Below are positions 52,858 to 62,799 of a DNA stretch of 64,000 nt, piece after piece (position 1 is the stretch's first letter; each line of letters opens with the position of its first letter). The stretch spans positions 1-64,000 of the forward strand of contig NZ_FNBP01000010.1 of the NCBI RefSeq assembly GCF_900102535.1. The letters run 5' to 3'. Under the pieces are notes generated by a model. It was given only the letters and a program-made list of their open reading frames with translations, searched no databases and was not told the DNA's origin. Origin of the DNA: Sulfitobacter delicatus. Its GTDB lineage: Bacteria > Pseudomonadota > Alphaproteobacteria > Rhodobacterales > Rhodobacteraceae. A program made the position numbers and the translations under genes.

Positions 52858-54192
52858 ATGCGCGAATGGTTGGAAATGACGGCGGCGGACCTCGGACGCG
52901 GGATCGCGGCGGGGGACATCAACCCGGTGACGCTCTGCGATACATACCTCGATGCGATCGAGGCGCATCCGATGCGCGACCGTATCTATGCCCGCGTCAC
53001 CCCCGACCGCGCCCGCGCCGAAGCGGCCGCGGCGGCGGAACGTGCCCGCGACGGACAGCGCCTGTCGCTGCTCGATGGGGTCCCGATTTCCTGGAAAGAC
53101 CTTTTTGATACCGCAGGCACGGCCACCGAGGCCGGGACCAAACTGCTCGAAGGCCGGGTGCCAGAGCGTGACGCCGAAGTTTTGGCCAATGCGACCGCGA
53201 TGGGGCTCGTTTGCTTGGGCAAGACCCATATGAGCGAATTGGCTTTCTCGGGCCTTGGTCATAACCCGAGCACCGCGACACCGCCTTGCATCAATGAGCC
53301 GGACAGCGTTTCGGGCGGCTCCTCCTCTGGTGCTGCCGCCTCGGTGGCCTTCGGACTGGCAGCGGCAGCCATCGGGTCTGACACCGGCGGCTCGGTGCGG
53401 ATCCCGGCGGCGTGGAATGATCTGGTAGGCCTGAAAACGACAGCAGGGCGGGTGTCTCTTGCGGGGACGGTGCCACTGGCGGCGAAATTCGACACGGTCG
53501 GACCGCTCTGCCGTTCGGTGGAAGATGCAGCGCTGTTGCTCGCGCTGCTTGAGGGCGAGAAACCTGCCGATCTGCAGGAAAGCGAACTGGAGGGCTGCCA
53601 CTTCGCGGTGTTGACCAACGTTGTGATGGACGACCTCACCGACGAGCCAAAAGCTGCTTTCGACGCAGCCGTAGAGCATTTAAAGGAGGCGGGGGCTACG
53701 GTGGACTACATCGAAGTGCCCGAAGTCGACGAGGCAATGCCGCTTAGCTCCTGCCTTTATACGACGGAGGCTTATGGCCTCTGGCGCGATGTGATCGACG
53801 CCAACCCTGATGCAATGTTCAACGAAATCCTCGAACGATTTCGGCTGGGTAAGGGGTTTTCCGGCCCCGACTACGTCGCCGCATGGGCCAAGCTGGAGCT
53901 GGCGCGGGCGGGATATGATCGGGCAGTCGCAGGTTACGACGCGGTGCTTGTGCCAACCGCGCCCATGCTGCCGCCGAACATCGAGCGGCTCAACAGCGAT
54001 CATGACTACTACCTTGCCCAGAATCTCCTATCGCTCCGCAACACGCGAGTCGCGAATCTGATGGGCCTTTGCGCGCTTACCTTGCCGACCGGCACGCCAT
54101 CTTGCGGGATTTCCCTGATGTCCGCCCCAAATGCCGAAGAGCATCTTTTGCGCCTTGGCGCAGCGGCTGAAGCGGTGCTGCGCGAGGCCTAA
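52858..54192 (+). CDS. Amidase (amidase signature family)
   Basis: The 444-residue protein has the amidase signature Ser-cisSer-Lys triad: K80 in PISWKDLFD, the cis-Ser in GGSSSGAA (about 156) and the nucleophile S179 in SDTGGSVRIPA. It is related to GatA and to aryl/acetamide amidases but lacks gatB/gatC neighbours, so it probably acts on small amides. I start at MREWLEM with AAGGGG upstream. It is divergent from ubiH; its aminotransferase neighbour downstream is 120 bases away on the same strand. Confidence 0.9.
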   Translation: MREWLEMTAADLGRGIAAGDINPVTLCDTYLDAIEAHPMRDRIYARVTPDRARAEAAAAAERARDGQRLSLLDGVPISWKDLFDTAGTATEAGTKLLEGRVPERDAEVLANATAMGLVCLGKTHMSELAFSGLGHNPSTATPPCINEPDSVSGGSSSGAAASVAFGLAAAAIGSDTGGSVRIPAAWNDLVGLKTTAGRVSLAGTVPLAAKFDTVGPLCRSVEDAALLLALLEGEKPADLQESELEGCHFAVLTNVVMDDLTDEPKAAFDAAVEHLKEAGATVDYIEVPEVDEAMPLSSCLYTTEAYGLWRDVIDANPDAMFNEILERFRLGKGFSGPDYVAAWAKLELARAGYDRAVAGYDAVLVPTAPMLPPNIERLNSDHDYYLAQNLLSLRNTRVANLMGLCALTLPTGTPSCGISLMSAPNAEEHLLRLGAAAEAVLREA

Positions 54193-54312
54193 GAGGCCAC
54201 GACCGAAAAGCCACAAGGGCCGCAATTCTCCGGGTTTTTCTGGACGGGGACGCTGCCCTTGGGTACCTTGGGGCAAACGGGGCGTTAATGATCCCGATCC
54301 GAGGCAGTTGTG

Positions 54313-55497
54313 ATGATGTATTCCGAGCGGTTTTCGAACCTTCCGGCCCACGCGTGGCCGCGCCTTCGTGCATTGTTGGATGCGCATGAGGGCGGTGGTG
54401 TGCCGATTCACATGACCATTGGGGAGCCGAAACACGCCTTCCCTGCATGGGTCACGGACGAAATCACCAAACACGCCGCAGGTTTCAACAAATACCCCCC
54501 GAACGAGGGTTCGCCCGAGTTGCGCAGCGCCATTTCTGCTTGGATCGCACGGCGCTACGGGGTGGAGATGGATCCCGATACCGAGGTTATGGCGCTGAAC
54601 GGCACCCGCGAGGGGCTTTATAACGCCGTCATGGCGCTTAGCCCCGCGCGTAAGAACGGCCAGCGTCCCGCGATCCTGATGCCGAACCCCTTTTACCAAG
54701 TCTATATGATCGGCGCGCTTTCCGGTGGGGCTGAGCCTGTCATGGTCCCGGCTACGGCGGAGACCGGTCATCTGCCGGATTATGCAAGCTTGCCTGAGGA
54801 AGTGCTGCAACGCACCACGGCGGCTTACCTCTGTTCTCCGGCCAATCCGCAGGGCGTTGTCGCTTCGCGGGACTATTGGGCCGATTTGATTGCTTTGGCC
54901 GAGAAGTATGATTTCCTGATCTTCGCGGATGAATGCTATTCCGAGATCTACCGCGACGCGCCGCCAATTGGCGCGCTACAGGTCGCCAAGGAATTGGGCA
55001 CCGACCGCAACCGCGTGGTAACCTTTCACTCGCTATCCAAACGCTCAAACCTGCCGGGCCTGCGTTCAGGCTTTGTCGCCAGTGGGCCGGAGACAATGCG
55101 CGAGATCAAACAGCTGCGCAACTACGCCGGTGCACCGTTGCCGCTTCCCCTGCAGCAAGCCGCCGCCGCCGTGTGGAACGACGAAAAGCACGTGGAAGAG
55201 AACCGTGCGCTCTACCAAGAGAAATACGCCATTGCCGACCGTATCTTTGGCAATGTGCCCGGCTACGAGAGCCCCGAGGCGGGGTTCTTTCTGTGGTTGC
55301 CGGTTGAGGATGACGAGGCCGCGGCGCTGAAACTCTGGCGTGAGACTGGCGTGCGGGTGCTGCCCGGCAGCTACCTGTCTCAAAACGTGGCGGGGGAAAA
55401 CCCCGGCAAGAATTACATTCGGGTCGCCTTGGTGGCCCCAAAAGACGAAACGACGCGCGGGTTGGAAGCGATCCGCGACTGTCTGTATTCGGAATAA
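54313..55497 (+). CDS. Class I/II aminotransferase, DapC-like
   Basis: The 394-residue PLP enzyme of fold type I has the substrate segment TIGEPKHAFP, the PLP-contacting NGTREGLYNAVMAL, SPANPQGVV, the Asp of FADECYSEIY and the PLP lysine in FHSLSKRSNLPGLRSG (about residue 242). Overall it fits the N-succinyldiaminopimelate aminotransferase (DapC) type of lysine synthesis, although related aspartate-type enzymes share these motifs. The start could be the GTG or either of two ATG codons at 54310-54318; I use the first ATG. ftsK begins 12 bases after its stop. Confidence 0.88.
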   Translation: MMYSERFSNLPAHAWPRLRALLDAHEGGGVPIHMTIGEPKHAFPAWVTDEITKHAAGFNKYPPNEGSPELRSAISAWIARRYGVEMDPDTEVMALNGTREGLYNAVMALSPARKNGQRPAILMPNPFYQVYMIGALSGGAEPVMVPATAETGHLPDYASLPEEVLQRTTAAYLCSPANPQGVVASRDYWADLIALAEKYDFLIFADECYSEIYRDAPPIGALQVAKELGTDRNRVVTFHSLSKRSNLPGLRSGFVASGPETMREIKQLRNYAGAPLPLPLQQAAAAVWNDEKHVEENRALYQEKYAIADRIFGNVPGYESPEAGFFLWLPVEDDEAAALKLWRETGVRVLPGSYLSQNVAGENPGKNYIRVALVAPKDETTRGLEAIRDCLYSE

Positions 55498-55509
55498 GCG
55501 AGGGACGAC

Positions 55510-58407
55510 ATGGCATATCAGACACGGGGACGCGATCCATTGCTAGACAGCAACATGGCCGAGGCAATCGAAAAGCGCGGTCGTGAACTGCTGGGGCTGG
55601 CACTGATTATGCTGGGCATCATGGCCGCCATGATGATCGGCAGCTATACGCCCGACGATCCCAACTGGATGGTCTCGACCGATGCGCCGGTGCAGAACTG
55701 GATGGGCCGGATCGGCGCGTCCATCGCAGCACCGCTGTTCATGATTGTCGGCTGGGGCTCCTGGGGCATTGCTATTGTCCTGCTGCTTTGGGGCGGGCGT
55801 TTCGCGCTGCATCAGGGTGAGGACCGTGCCATTGGGCGTCTGATCTTTGCTCCTATCGCGGTGGCCCTCGGTGCGATCTACGCCGCCACACTGGCCCCCG
55901 GTCAGGATTGGCTGCTGACCCATAGCTTTGGTCTTGGTGGTCTCTTCGGCGATACCGTTATGGGCGCGCTGCTGACCATTCTGCCGATTGGCTCAACCCT
56001 TACTGTTAAGTTGATGTCCCTGCTGATGGGCGTTGCGATTGTGGCACTTGGCGCTTTCGTTCTTGGCTTCACCAAAGCCGAGCTGCTCCGCATCCTGCGT
56101 TTCATGCTGGTAGGTCTGATCATGGCCTATGCCGGTCTGATGAACCTGCTGGGCCGTGGGGCAAGCGGTGCCGTTATGGCAGCACAGAACCTCTCGGCCC
56201 GCCACGCTGATCGTCGCGAGCGCCGCCGGCTTGAGGCTGAAGAGGCCGAGACATGGGCCGCACAGGCAGATGACGACTATTACGCGCAGGCGCCAATGCC
56301 TGAGCCGGAAGTGGAACAGCGCAGTGGTCTTCTGGGCCGTATGCCCGGTCTGATCAAACGTCCCGAAGCCGAGGCGATGCCCGAGCCGGAACTGATCGAG
56401 ACCTACAGCGATGCGATTGTCGACGAAACCCCGGGCGAAGAGCGCATCAAGAGCAAGATCGCGGATGTTATCAAAAACCGCGTCCGCACTGCCAATGCAG
56501 TGCATACCCCCACCACCGCGCCGCTGACCAAAGGGCGGGGCAGGGGGCCTGATCCCCTGTTGCTGAACACCAGCCAGCCTGCCGCTCTGCGTCCCGAGCC
56601 GCCGCTGACCGCTGGCCCGGCCACGCTGCGTCCGGAGCCGCTTTTGCGTGCACCGCAGGCACAGGCGGAGCCGGTACAGGAAGAAATACCCCAAGAGCCG
56701 ATGATGCAGGGCTACGAAGATACCGTTGCTTCTGAAACGCTGCCCCTGCAAGAAGCGCCCGCGCCTGAGGCGATGAAGATTCCCGTCGCCGAGCCGCGCA
56801 AGGTCGTGCAGCAGCCGACACGCAAAGTCGTTCAGCCGTCCAAGCAAGCCCAGGTAGAAGCGCAGCCCGCGCTGACCTTTGAGGACACGCATCCCGGCTT
56901 TGAACTGCCGCCGCTGAGCTTGCTCGAAAGCCCCGAAAGCGTGCAGCGCCTCCATCTGAGCGATGAAGCGCTGGAAGAAAACGCCCGCATGCTGGAAACG
57001 GTGCTGGATGATTATGGCGTCAAAGGCGAGATCGTCGCCGTGCGCCCCGGCCCGGTTGTCACCATGTATGAGCTTGAGCCGGCGCCGGGTCTCAAAGCCA
57101 GCCGCGTCATCGGTTTGGCGGACGATATCGCACGTTCGATGGCCGCGCTGTCGGCGCGTGTCTCCACCGTACCGGGCCGCTCGGTGATCGGCATCGAACT
57201 GCCGAACGAGAACCGCGAGAAGGTGATCCTGCGCGAAATCCTGTCGAGCCGTGATTTCGGCGACGGCAACCAGCGCCTGCCGCTGGCGCTTGGCAAGGAC
57301 ATCGGCGGCGATCCGGTTGTCGCCAACCTCGCCAAGATGCCCCACCTGCTCATCGCGGGTACGACAGGTTCGGGTAAATCCGTGGCCATCAACACGATGA
57401 TCCTGTCGCTGCTGTACAAGCTGACACCGCAGGAATGCCGGATGATCATGATCGACCCCAAGATGCTGGAACTGTCGGTCTATGACGGCATCCCGCATCT
57501 GCTGTCCCCGGTTGTGACCGACCCGAAAAAGGCCGTGGTCGCGCTGAAATGGACCGTGGGCGAGATGGAAGAGCGCTATCGCAAGATGTCCAAGATGGGC
57601 GTGCGCAACATTGAAGGCTACAACGGTCGTGTCCGTGAGGCATTGGCCAAGGGCGAAATGTTCTCGCGCACCGTTCAGACCGGCTTTGACGACGACACCG
57701 GCGAGCCGATCTTTGAGACCGAGGAAACAACACCCGAGGCGCTGCCCTATATCGTCGTCATCGTCGACGAGATGGCCGACCTGATGATGGTGGCGGGCAA
57801 AGAGATCGAAGCCTGCATCCAGCGTCTGGCGCAGATGGCGCGGGCATCGGGTATCCACCTGATTATGGCCACACAGCGTCCCTCCGTGGACGTCATCACC
57901 GGCACGATCAAGGCGAACTTCCCGACGCGGATTTCTTTCCAAGTGACCTCGAAAATCGACAGCCGCACGATCTTGGGCGAAATGGGCGCCGAGCAACTCT
58001 TGGGCATGGGCGACATGCTTTATATGGCCGGCGGGGCCAAGATCACCCGCTGCCACGGTCCTTTCGTCAGCGACGAAGAGGTCGAAGAGATCGTCAACCA
58101 CCTCAAGCAGTTCGGCGAGCCGGACTATGTCGGTGGCGTCGTCGAGGGGCCGTCCGAGGACAAGGAAAGCAACATCGACGCGGTGCTGGGCCTTGGTGGC
58201 AATACCGACGGCGAAGACGCGCTTTATGACACCGCCGTTCAGGTGGTCATCAAAGACCGCAAATGCTCCACCTCCTACATCCAGCGCAAACTGGCGATCG
58301 GCTATAACAAGGCTGCACGTCTGGTCGAGCAGATGGAGGACGAGGGGCTTGTGTCTCCCGCCAACCACGTCGGCAAACGCGAAATTCTGGTGCCGGAACA
58401 GAGCTAG
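55510..58407 (+). CDS. ftsK: DNA translocase FtsK
   Basis: The protein couples chromosome dimer resolution to division. The 965-residue protein has four N-terminal membrane helices (about residues 23-185), a charged Pro/Glu-rich linker (about 230-470) with repeated L-R-P-E-P segments, and the RecA-like motor (about 480-880) with Walker [16 protein letters not shown] near 617 and Walker [15 protein letters not shown]. The C-terminal ~65 residues are the gamma winged helix that reads KOPS ([11 protein letters not shown] to [13 protein letters not shown]). A GAGGGACGAC ribosome site precedes the ATG. Its terminator follows 35 bases after the stop. Confidence 0.97.
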   Translation: MAYQTRGRDPLLDSNMAEAIEKRGRELLGLALIMLGIMAAMMIGSYTPDDPNWMVSTDAPVQNWMGRIGASIAAPLFMIVGWGSWGIAIVLLLWGGRFALHQGEDRAIGRLIFAPIAVALGAIYAATLAPGQDWLLTHSFGLGGLFGDTVMGALLTILPIGSTLTVKLMSLLMGVAIVALGAFVLGFTKAELLRILRFMLVGLIMAYAGLMNLLGRGASGAVMAAQNLSARHADRRERRRLEAEEAETWAAQADDDYYAQAPMPEPEVEQRSGLLGRMPGLIKRPEAEAMPEPELIETYSDAIVDETPGEERIKSKIADVIKNRVRTANAVHTPTTAPLTKGRGRGPDPLLLNTSQPAALRPEPPLTAGPATLRPEPLLRAPQAQAEPVQEEIPQEPMMQGYEDTVASETLPLQEAPAPEAMKIPVAEPRKVVQQPTRKVVQPSKQAQVEAQPALTFEDTHPGFELPPLSLLESPESVQRLHLSDEALEENARMLETVLDDYGVKGEIVAVRPGPVVTMYELEPAPGLKASRVIGLADDIARSMAALSARVSTVPGRSVIGIELPNENREKVILREILSSRDFGDGNQRLPLALGKDIGGDPVVANLAKMPHLLIAGTTGSGKSVAINTMILSLLYKLTPQECRMIMIDPKMLELSVYDGIPHLLSPVVTDPKKAVVALKWTVGEMEERYRKMSKMGVRNIEGYNGRVREALAKGEMFSRTVQTGFDDDTGEPIFETEETTPEALPYIVVIVDEMADLMMVAGKEIEACIQRLAQMARASGIHLIMATQRPSVDVITGTIKANFPTRISFQVTSKIDSRTILGEMGAEQLLGMGDMLYMAGGAKITRCHGPFVSDEEVEEIVNHLKQFGEPDYVGGVVEGPSEDKESNIDAVLGLGGNTDGEDALYDTAVQVVIKDRKCSTSYIQRKLAIGYNKAARLVEQMEDEGLVSPANHVGKREILVPEQS

Positions 58408-58442
58408 GCTTACCTCCTCCACCCTCTGTTTCAGAGCATACC

Positions 58443-58480
58443 AAAACACCGTTGGGCCCTTGTCCCGGCGGTGTTTTTTT
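58443..58480 (+). terminator. Rho-independent terminator after ftsK
   Basis: AAAACACCG / CGGTGTTTT forms a nine-pair outer stem with an inner GGG...CCC pairing, followed by a run of seven T. Confidence 0.93.
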
Positions 58481-58515
58481 ATGATGACGCAGGCGCGCTA
58501 GCAAAAAACCGCCCC

Positions 58516-58532
58516 CTGATATCGAATATCAG
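58516..58532. promoter_or_regulatory. Perfect inverted repeat before lolA
   Basis: CTGATAT and ATATCAG, separated by CGA, form a 7+7 inverted repeat 47 bases upstream of the lolA start codon. It may be an operator or an mRNA hairpin; no known regulator consensus is recognised. Confidence 0.4.
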
Positions 58533-58579
58533 AGGACACCGCCCTATGTCTTTGCATGAGGCAAACAAGGACCAACACC

Positions 58580-59179
58580 ATGCGTAAACTTACTTCTGCG
58601 ATTCTGGCCATTGGTTTGGCGGTTACCACCCCATTCGCGGCCGCGGCGCAGCAATTGTCGCTGAACGAGATCTCCGGCTACCTGAACACGCTTCGGACGG
58701 CCAAAGGTGATTTTACCCAGATCAATGACGACGGGTCGATCAGCACCGGCACGATCTACATCAAACGGCCTGGCAAGGTGCGTTTCGAGTATAATGCGCC
58801 GGATTCCGGGCTGGTGGTCGCCGGGGCGAACACAGTTGTGATCTATGACAAGAAATCCAACCAACCGGCAGAGACTTACCCGCTGTCGCGCACGCCGCTG
58901 TCAATCATCCTCGCGGATAACGTCAATCTGGGGCGCGCTAAGATGGTGACGGGCCATAGCTATGACGGCACCGCCACCACGGTAACTGCTCAGGACCCCG
59001 CCAATCCCCAGTATGGCAACATCCAGATGAAGTTCACCGGCAATCCGGTGCAACTGCGTCAGTGGATCATTAACGATGGCAACGGCAGCGCCACGACCGT
59101 CGTTCTGGGCGACATGCAGGTTGGGGGCAATATTCCTAACAGCCTGTTCGATACAGCGGCACCCCGTAACAACCGCTAA
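58580..59179 (+). CDS. lolA: Outer membrane lipoprotein carrier protein LolA
   Basis: The periplasmic chaperone ferries lipoproteins from LolCDE to the outer membrane. The 199-residue precursor has a Sec signal peptide (MRKLTSAILAIGL, cleavage after AAA near residue 22). The mature part has the LolA features: LNTLRTAKGDFTQIN, the IKRPGKVRFEYNAP strand pair and the VVIYDKKSNQPAETYPLSRTP region, ending as an incomplete beta-barrel. A second ATG eight codons upstream is less likely. It is flanked by the ftsK terminator and a bidirectional terminator. Confidence 0.95.
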   Translation: MRKLTSAILAIGLAVTTPFAAAAQQLSLNEISGYLNTLRTAKGDFTQINDDGSISTGTIYIKRPGKVRFEYNAPDSGLVVAGANTVVIYDKKSNQPAETYPLSRTPLSIILADNVNLGRAKMVTGHSYDGTATTVTAQDPANPQYGNIQMKFTGNPVQLRQWIINDGNGSATTVVLGDMQVGGNIPNSLFDTAAPRNNR

Positions 59180-59227
59180 GGTCTTGGCTGCACGCTAAAG
59201 ATGCTGAGGCTATTAGATTAGACAAAG

Positions 59228-59261
59228 AAAAGGGGCGCCAGATAAACTGGCGCCCCTTTTT
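59228..59261. terminator. Bidirectional terminator between lolA and the lytic transglycosylase
   Basis: AAAAGGGGCGCCAG and CTGGCGCCCCTTTT form a perfect 14-pair stem with a five-base loop. A and T runs on both sides let it stop lolA and the convergent transglycosylase transcript. Confidence 0.95.
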
Positions 59262-59286
59262 CGTGACCAATAATAGCGAGTGTCGC

Positions 59287-59877
59287 CTACCAACGGCTCA
59301 AGCGGCACCCGGCGATCTGGCGTTCATAAACCTTCGCACGCGCATCGACCTTGCCAGCGACCCCAACCAACCAAGCCTTGCTGTTATAGCTCTGTCGGGC
59401 AAAGCCGGTATGGCCTTCATGATAGGCCAGATACTGGTTGCGTGCGTCATGAAGCGAAATGCCGTTCCGGTCGCGGGTCTGGTTCATATACCAGCCCATG
59501 AAATCACTGGCGTCGCGAATCTCGTCCCGCTTTGCACGGCGGCGGCCTTCGGAATTGACATATTCATCCCAAGTCGCGTCCAACGCCTGCGAGTAGCCAA
59601 AGGCGCTCGACTGACGGCCCATGGGAATCACGCCCAACACATATTTGAACGGGGTCCGCGCATCGGCGACGAACTTGCTTTCCTGATGGATGGTGGCCAT
59701 CTGCACATGAATGGGCACACCCCATTTGCGCTCGGTCGCCCGGAAGGCGCGTAGATATTCGGGGCGCTCTTTCAGAATCGTGCAGGCGTTATCCAAATCC
59801 CGCGGGGCCGATTGCTGGCCTCCGCCGCAGGATGCCACCAGCAGCACGATTATCATTGCGCGAAGATGCTTGCTCAT
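59287..59877 (-). CDS. Transglycosylase SLT domain lipoprotein
   Basis: The 196-residue precursor has a lipoprotein signal (MIIVLLVASC, lipidation at C17). The mature part is a lysozyme-like lytic transglycosylase: catalytic E66 in ATIHQESKF, the GYSQAL (about residues 94-99) matching the G-L-M-Q motif, and late AYHEG and KAWL segments typical of this SLT subgroup. It should cut peptidoglycan glycan strands at the outer membrane. The enzyme is small, with only the catalytic domain. It is convergent with lolA and divergent from hspQ. Confidence 0.85.
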   Translation of the reverse strand: MSKHLRAMIIVLLVASCGGGQQSAPRDLDNACTILKERPEYLRAFRATERKWGVPIHVQMATIHQESKFVADARTPFKYVLGVIPMGRQSSAFGYSQALDATWDEYVNSEGRRRAKRDEIRDASDFMGWYMNQTRDRNGISLHDARNQYLAYHEGHTGFARQSYNSKAWLVGVAGKVDARAKVYERQIAGCRLSRW

Positions 59878-59970
59878 CTGCCTCTCGCCTCTCGTCGTTT
59901 TATTGTGACGTGTTTTGCTGACAGTTTAACTGATTCCGACCCTCTATCACATCACTAATTTAACGCATCT

Positions 59971-59986
59971 CGCCGAACCTTCGGCG
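59971..59986. other. Inverted repeat in the slt-hspQ gap
   Basis: CGCCGAA and TTCGGCG, two bases apart, form a perfect hairpin in the 296-base gap between the divergent transglycosylase and hspQ genes. The rest of the gap is relatively AT-rich and contains two GANTC sites (59932, 60019) and a CTTGAA box at 60134 that loosely resembles a sigma-32 -35 element; no full promoter can be fixed. Confidence 0.35.
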
Positions 59987-60173
59987 CGAATACGCCTGTT
60001 TTGCGGGGCTTCATGGGCGAGTCCACGCCAGTGCCTCATTGCTGTGCTTGCTTCGTTTCTAAGAAGTTAACTGTCGGCGCAGCGTTCACAGTCTGTTTCC
60101 CTCCGCTCAAGGGCTGTGATTGGACAAAAGACCCTTGAACCGACTACTAACGAGGGGTAGGGGCTGCAATGTT

Positions 60174-60500
60174 ATGATACGTACGCGCGCAAAATATCAC
60201 CTCGGTCAGGTCGTCCGGCACAAGAAGCATCCTTTTCGGGGAGTGATCTTTGACGTCGATCCGGAATTCGCCAACACTGAGGAATGGTACGAGTCGATCC
60301 CCGAGGAAAACCGCCCCGTGAAGGATCAGCCGTTCTATCATCTGCTCGCCGAAAACGATCAGAGCTACTACGTGGCCTATGTCTCCGAGCAGAACCTCGT
60401 GGCCGACTATTCGGGCGAGCCGGTGGACCACCCCGACATCCCCGATCTTTTCGGCCCTTTCACTGACGGCGCCTATCCGCTGCATTTCCAGCTGAACTAG
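60174..60500 (+). CDS. hspQ: Heat shock protein HspQ
   Basis: The 108-residue protein is an HspQ/YccV (hemimethylated DNA-binding domain) family member. In enterobacteria it promotes Lon-dependent degradation as specificity enhancer and is heat induced. Visible family features are YHLGQVVRHKKHPFRGVIFDVDPEF at its start (residues 6-30), WYESIPEENRPVKDQPFYHLL and YVSEQNLVADYSGEPV. I start at MIRTRAKYHLG. It is a single gene ending 24 bases from the convergent ggt gene. Confidence 0.94.
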   Translation: MIRTRAKYHLGQVVRHKKHPFRGVIFDVDPEFANTEEWYESIPEENRPVKDQPFYHLLAENDQSYYVAYVSEQNLVADYSGEPVDHPDIPDLFGPFTDGAYPLHFQLN

Positions 60501-60524
60501 ACGCTGCCGGGAATTCCCCTTCGG

Positions 60525-62102
60525 TCAATAGCCCAAAGCACAGCCGTCCTTGCGCGGATCACTGGCGCCTTCCAGCACGCCATCCTCGCGAATGCGGATC
60601 GCCTGCGCGCCGCCGATGGCCGTGTCTGGCTCTTCAACCTTATGGCCAAGATCGCGCAGTTGCTGCCGCACGGCGTCACCGAACCCCCGCTCGACCTTCA
60701 TCACCTGCCCATCAGCAAAAGCACGGGGCGCATCGATGGCGCTTTGCACATCCATGCCGAAATCCCGCAAATTCGAAGCAAAGCGCGCATGGCCGCAGGG
60801 CTGATACGCGCCTCCCATTACGCCAAAGGGCATCGTCACTTTGCCGTTTTCACGGATCATGCCGGGAATGATCGTATGCATCGGACGCTTGCCGCCCTTC
60901 AGCTCGTTGGGGTGGCCCTCCTCCAGTGTGAAGCCCGCGCCCCGGTTTTGCAGCAGGATGCCGAACTTGTCTGATGCAATGCCAGAGCCGAAACCGTGGA
61001 AGATGGAATAGATCAGCGAGACCGACATGCCGTCGCCGTCCACCACAGTGATATAGACGGTGTCCTTATGCACCGCTTCGCTGATCGGCCCAGCGGCTGG
61101 CATGGCGCGCTTGGGGTCAATCAGTGCAGCCAGATCGCGGGCGGTCTCGGGTGCCAGCATATGGGCAAGCCGTGTGGTGTGGTCCGGGTCCGCCAGAAAA
61201 CGGTTGCGCGCGTCATAGGCGAGCTTGGTGCCTTCAGCCTCGATATGCAGCCGCTCCGCTCCGAGCGGGTCCATCGCGGCGATATCGAAATGATCGAGGA
61301 TATTGAGCAACAAAAGCGCTGTCGCCCCCTGACCATTGGGGGGATGCTCCACGATCTCAAGCCCCTTGTAGCTCCCGGCGACGGGGGTCGTTTCTTCGCT
61401 ATGGGCTGATGCGAAATCCTCCGCATTATGGCTGCCCCCTGCGGCCCGCAGCGTTGAGATCATGTCTTCAGCGATCTCACCGGTATAGAAGGCGTCACGC
61501 CCCTGTTTGGCGACCCGGCGCAGCACCTCGGCCTGTCCCGGCGCGCGGAAGATGTCACCCACCGCGGGGGTCTTGCCGTTCAATAGGTAGTGGTCCCGCG
61601 CACGCCCTTGCAACGTACCGCCGTCTTTCGCCCAGTCATCAGCCACGCGCGGTGCGACCGGAACGCCCTCTTCGGCATAATAGATCGCCGGGGCCAAAAG
61701 CGCATCAAGCCCGAGCTTGCCGTGGCTCTCAGACAGGCGGCAGAACGCATCAATTGCGGTCGGAATGGTCACCGCATCCGGCGAGCGTAGGGGGACCGAG
61801 GCCTCTCCCCGCTCGCGAAGTGTGGCAGCATCCAGCCCGGCAGGCGCTCGGCCAGATCCGTTAAAAGCATAGACCTCCTCACTACCAGCGGGGGAATGCA
61901 GGACAAAACAATCGCCACCAATTCCTGTCATCTGCGGCTCGCAAATGCCCAGCAACACCGCCCCTGCAGTCGCCGCATCCATGGCATTGCCGCCGCGTGC
62001 GAGGATATCGACAGCGCAGCGCGCGGCCAGCGGATGCGAGGTGGCGCACATGCCGTTGGTGGCCAGAACGGGCGAACGCCCGGGGAAGTGAAAATCGCGC
62101 AT
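60525..62102 (-). CDS. ggt: Gamma-glutamyltransferase
   Basis: The 525-residue protein of the Ntn-hydrolase GGT family cleaves gamma-glutamyl bonds (glutathione, gamma-glutamyl amides) after self-cleavage at a Thr. That Thr is in KDTVYITVVD near residue 345, and MSVSLIYSIFHGFGSG follows as in the family. The N-terminal SHPLAARCAVDILARGGNAMDAA is characteristic. No signal peptide is visible at the chosen start (MRDFHFPG), so the protein may be cytosolic, as for many alphaproteobacterial GGT-like enzymes. The open frame upstream is not used. It stands apart from its neighbours. Confidence 0.92.
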   Translation of the reverse strand: MRDFHFPGRSPVLATNGMCATSHPLAARCAVDILARGGNAMDAATAGAVLLGICEPQMTGIGGDCFVLHSPAGSEEVYAFNGSGRAPAGLDAATLRERGEASVPLRSPDAVTIPTAIDAFCRLSESHGKLGLDALLAPAIYYAEEGVPVAPRVADDWAKDGGTLQGRARDHYLLNGKTPAVGDIFRAPGQAEVLRRVAKQGRDAFYTGEIAEDMISTLRAAGGSHNAEDFASAHSEETTPVAGSYKGLEIVEHPPNGQGATALLLLNILDHFDIAAMDPLGAERLHIEAEGTKLAYDARNRFLADPDHTTRLAHMLAPETARDLAALIDPKRAMPAAGPISEAVHKDTVYITVVDGDGMSVSLIYSIFHGFGSGIASDKFGILLQNRGAGFTLEEGHPNELKGGKRPMHTIIPGMIRENGKVTMPFGVMGGAYQPCGHARFASNLRDFGMDVQSAIDAPRAFADGQVMKVERGFGDAVRQQLRDLGHKVEEPDTAIGGAQAIRIREDGVLEGASDPRKDGCALGY

Positions 62103-62333
62103 CTGCAGTCCTTCGCTATGGTCGTTTGAGGCGACCCTAGACCGTCTTATCAGGTCTGCCAATGCGAAGGGGGGAAGGGGAAGTTCCTCGGCACCGCGTA
62201 CTGGGTGGGGGCTATTAAACGCGGCGCCGAGGGAAGCCATATGCAGCTACAGGTTCGCTTATGCTGTCCAACAAAGGCGCAAATGTGATCATGGCAGGGC
62301 TGTTTTGGGGAAATCCGTGGGGCGGCCCTGGGC

Positions 62334-62795
62334 TTACGAATGCAGTGCCACAGCAAGGCGCAGATCAAGATGGTTTTCGCAGCCCACGCGCCGATAGGAG
62401 AGGTCTTTGGCGAGGTCGCGGATCAGGAACCAGCCGAAACCACCCTCTGGCAAGTCATCGACGTCAGTCTCGACCACCTGCGCCAGCCCTAATGGTGCCT
62501 GCCCGCCGGGCATCGCCAACCCCGCATCGCGCACATGCAGGTGCAGCCCCTCGCACGCATGTCGGCAGGCAACATGGATCGGACCGGGATTATTCGGATC
62601 AGGATAGGCATGTTCGACGATATTGTTCAGCACCTCAGCCAGCACCAGTTCAACAGTGCTCTTCTCCTCAGGCTCAAGGGCCAAGGGGCGCAGCCCATCA
62701 AGCACACGCGCCAGAGCTTCCCGCGCCGCCATATCGCTGCTTTCGATAGAAAATTCAAAAGGTGTTAGTGCGGGCTGCGAAGCAGAGGGCCGCAT
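62334..62795 (-). CDS. RsbW-type anti-sigma factor kinase (HATPase)
   Basis: The 153-residue protein is a GHKL serine kinase of the RsbW/SpoIIAB type. The N box is seen as LVLAEVLNNIVEHAY (E-x-x-x-N), the G1 box as VRDAGLAMPGG (weak) and the G2 box as EGGFGWFLIRDLA. Such proteins bind a sigma factor or another output partner and phosphorylate the STAS antagonist encoded directly upstream (four bases apart). No sigma factor or PP2C phosphatase gene is in view, so the target of this partner switch is unknown. Confidence 0.87.
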   Translation of the reverse strand: MRPSASQPALTPFEFSIESSDMAAREALARVLDGLRPLALEPEEKSTVELVLAEVLNNIVEHAYPDPNNPGPIHVACRHACEGLHLHVRDAGLAMPGGQAPLGLAQVVETDVDDLPEGGFGWFLIRDLAKDLSYRRVGCENHLDLRLAVALHS

Positions 62796-62799
62796 AACA

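Noticed and set aside
55993..58449. 818-codon open frame opposite ftsK
   Set aside because: His/Arg/Gln-rich shadow of a strongly conserved gene.
59932..60023. Two GANTC sites before hspQ as a CcrM control region
   Set aside because: They are 87 bases apart, which is not unusual for a 296-base gap at the chance rate.
60134..60139. CTTGAA as a sigma-32 promoter for hspQ
   Set aside because: No matching -10 element is found at the expected spacing.
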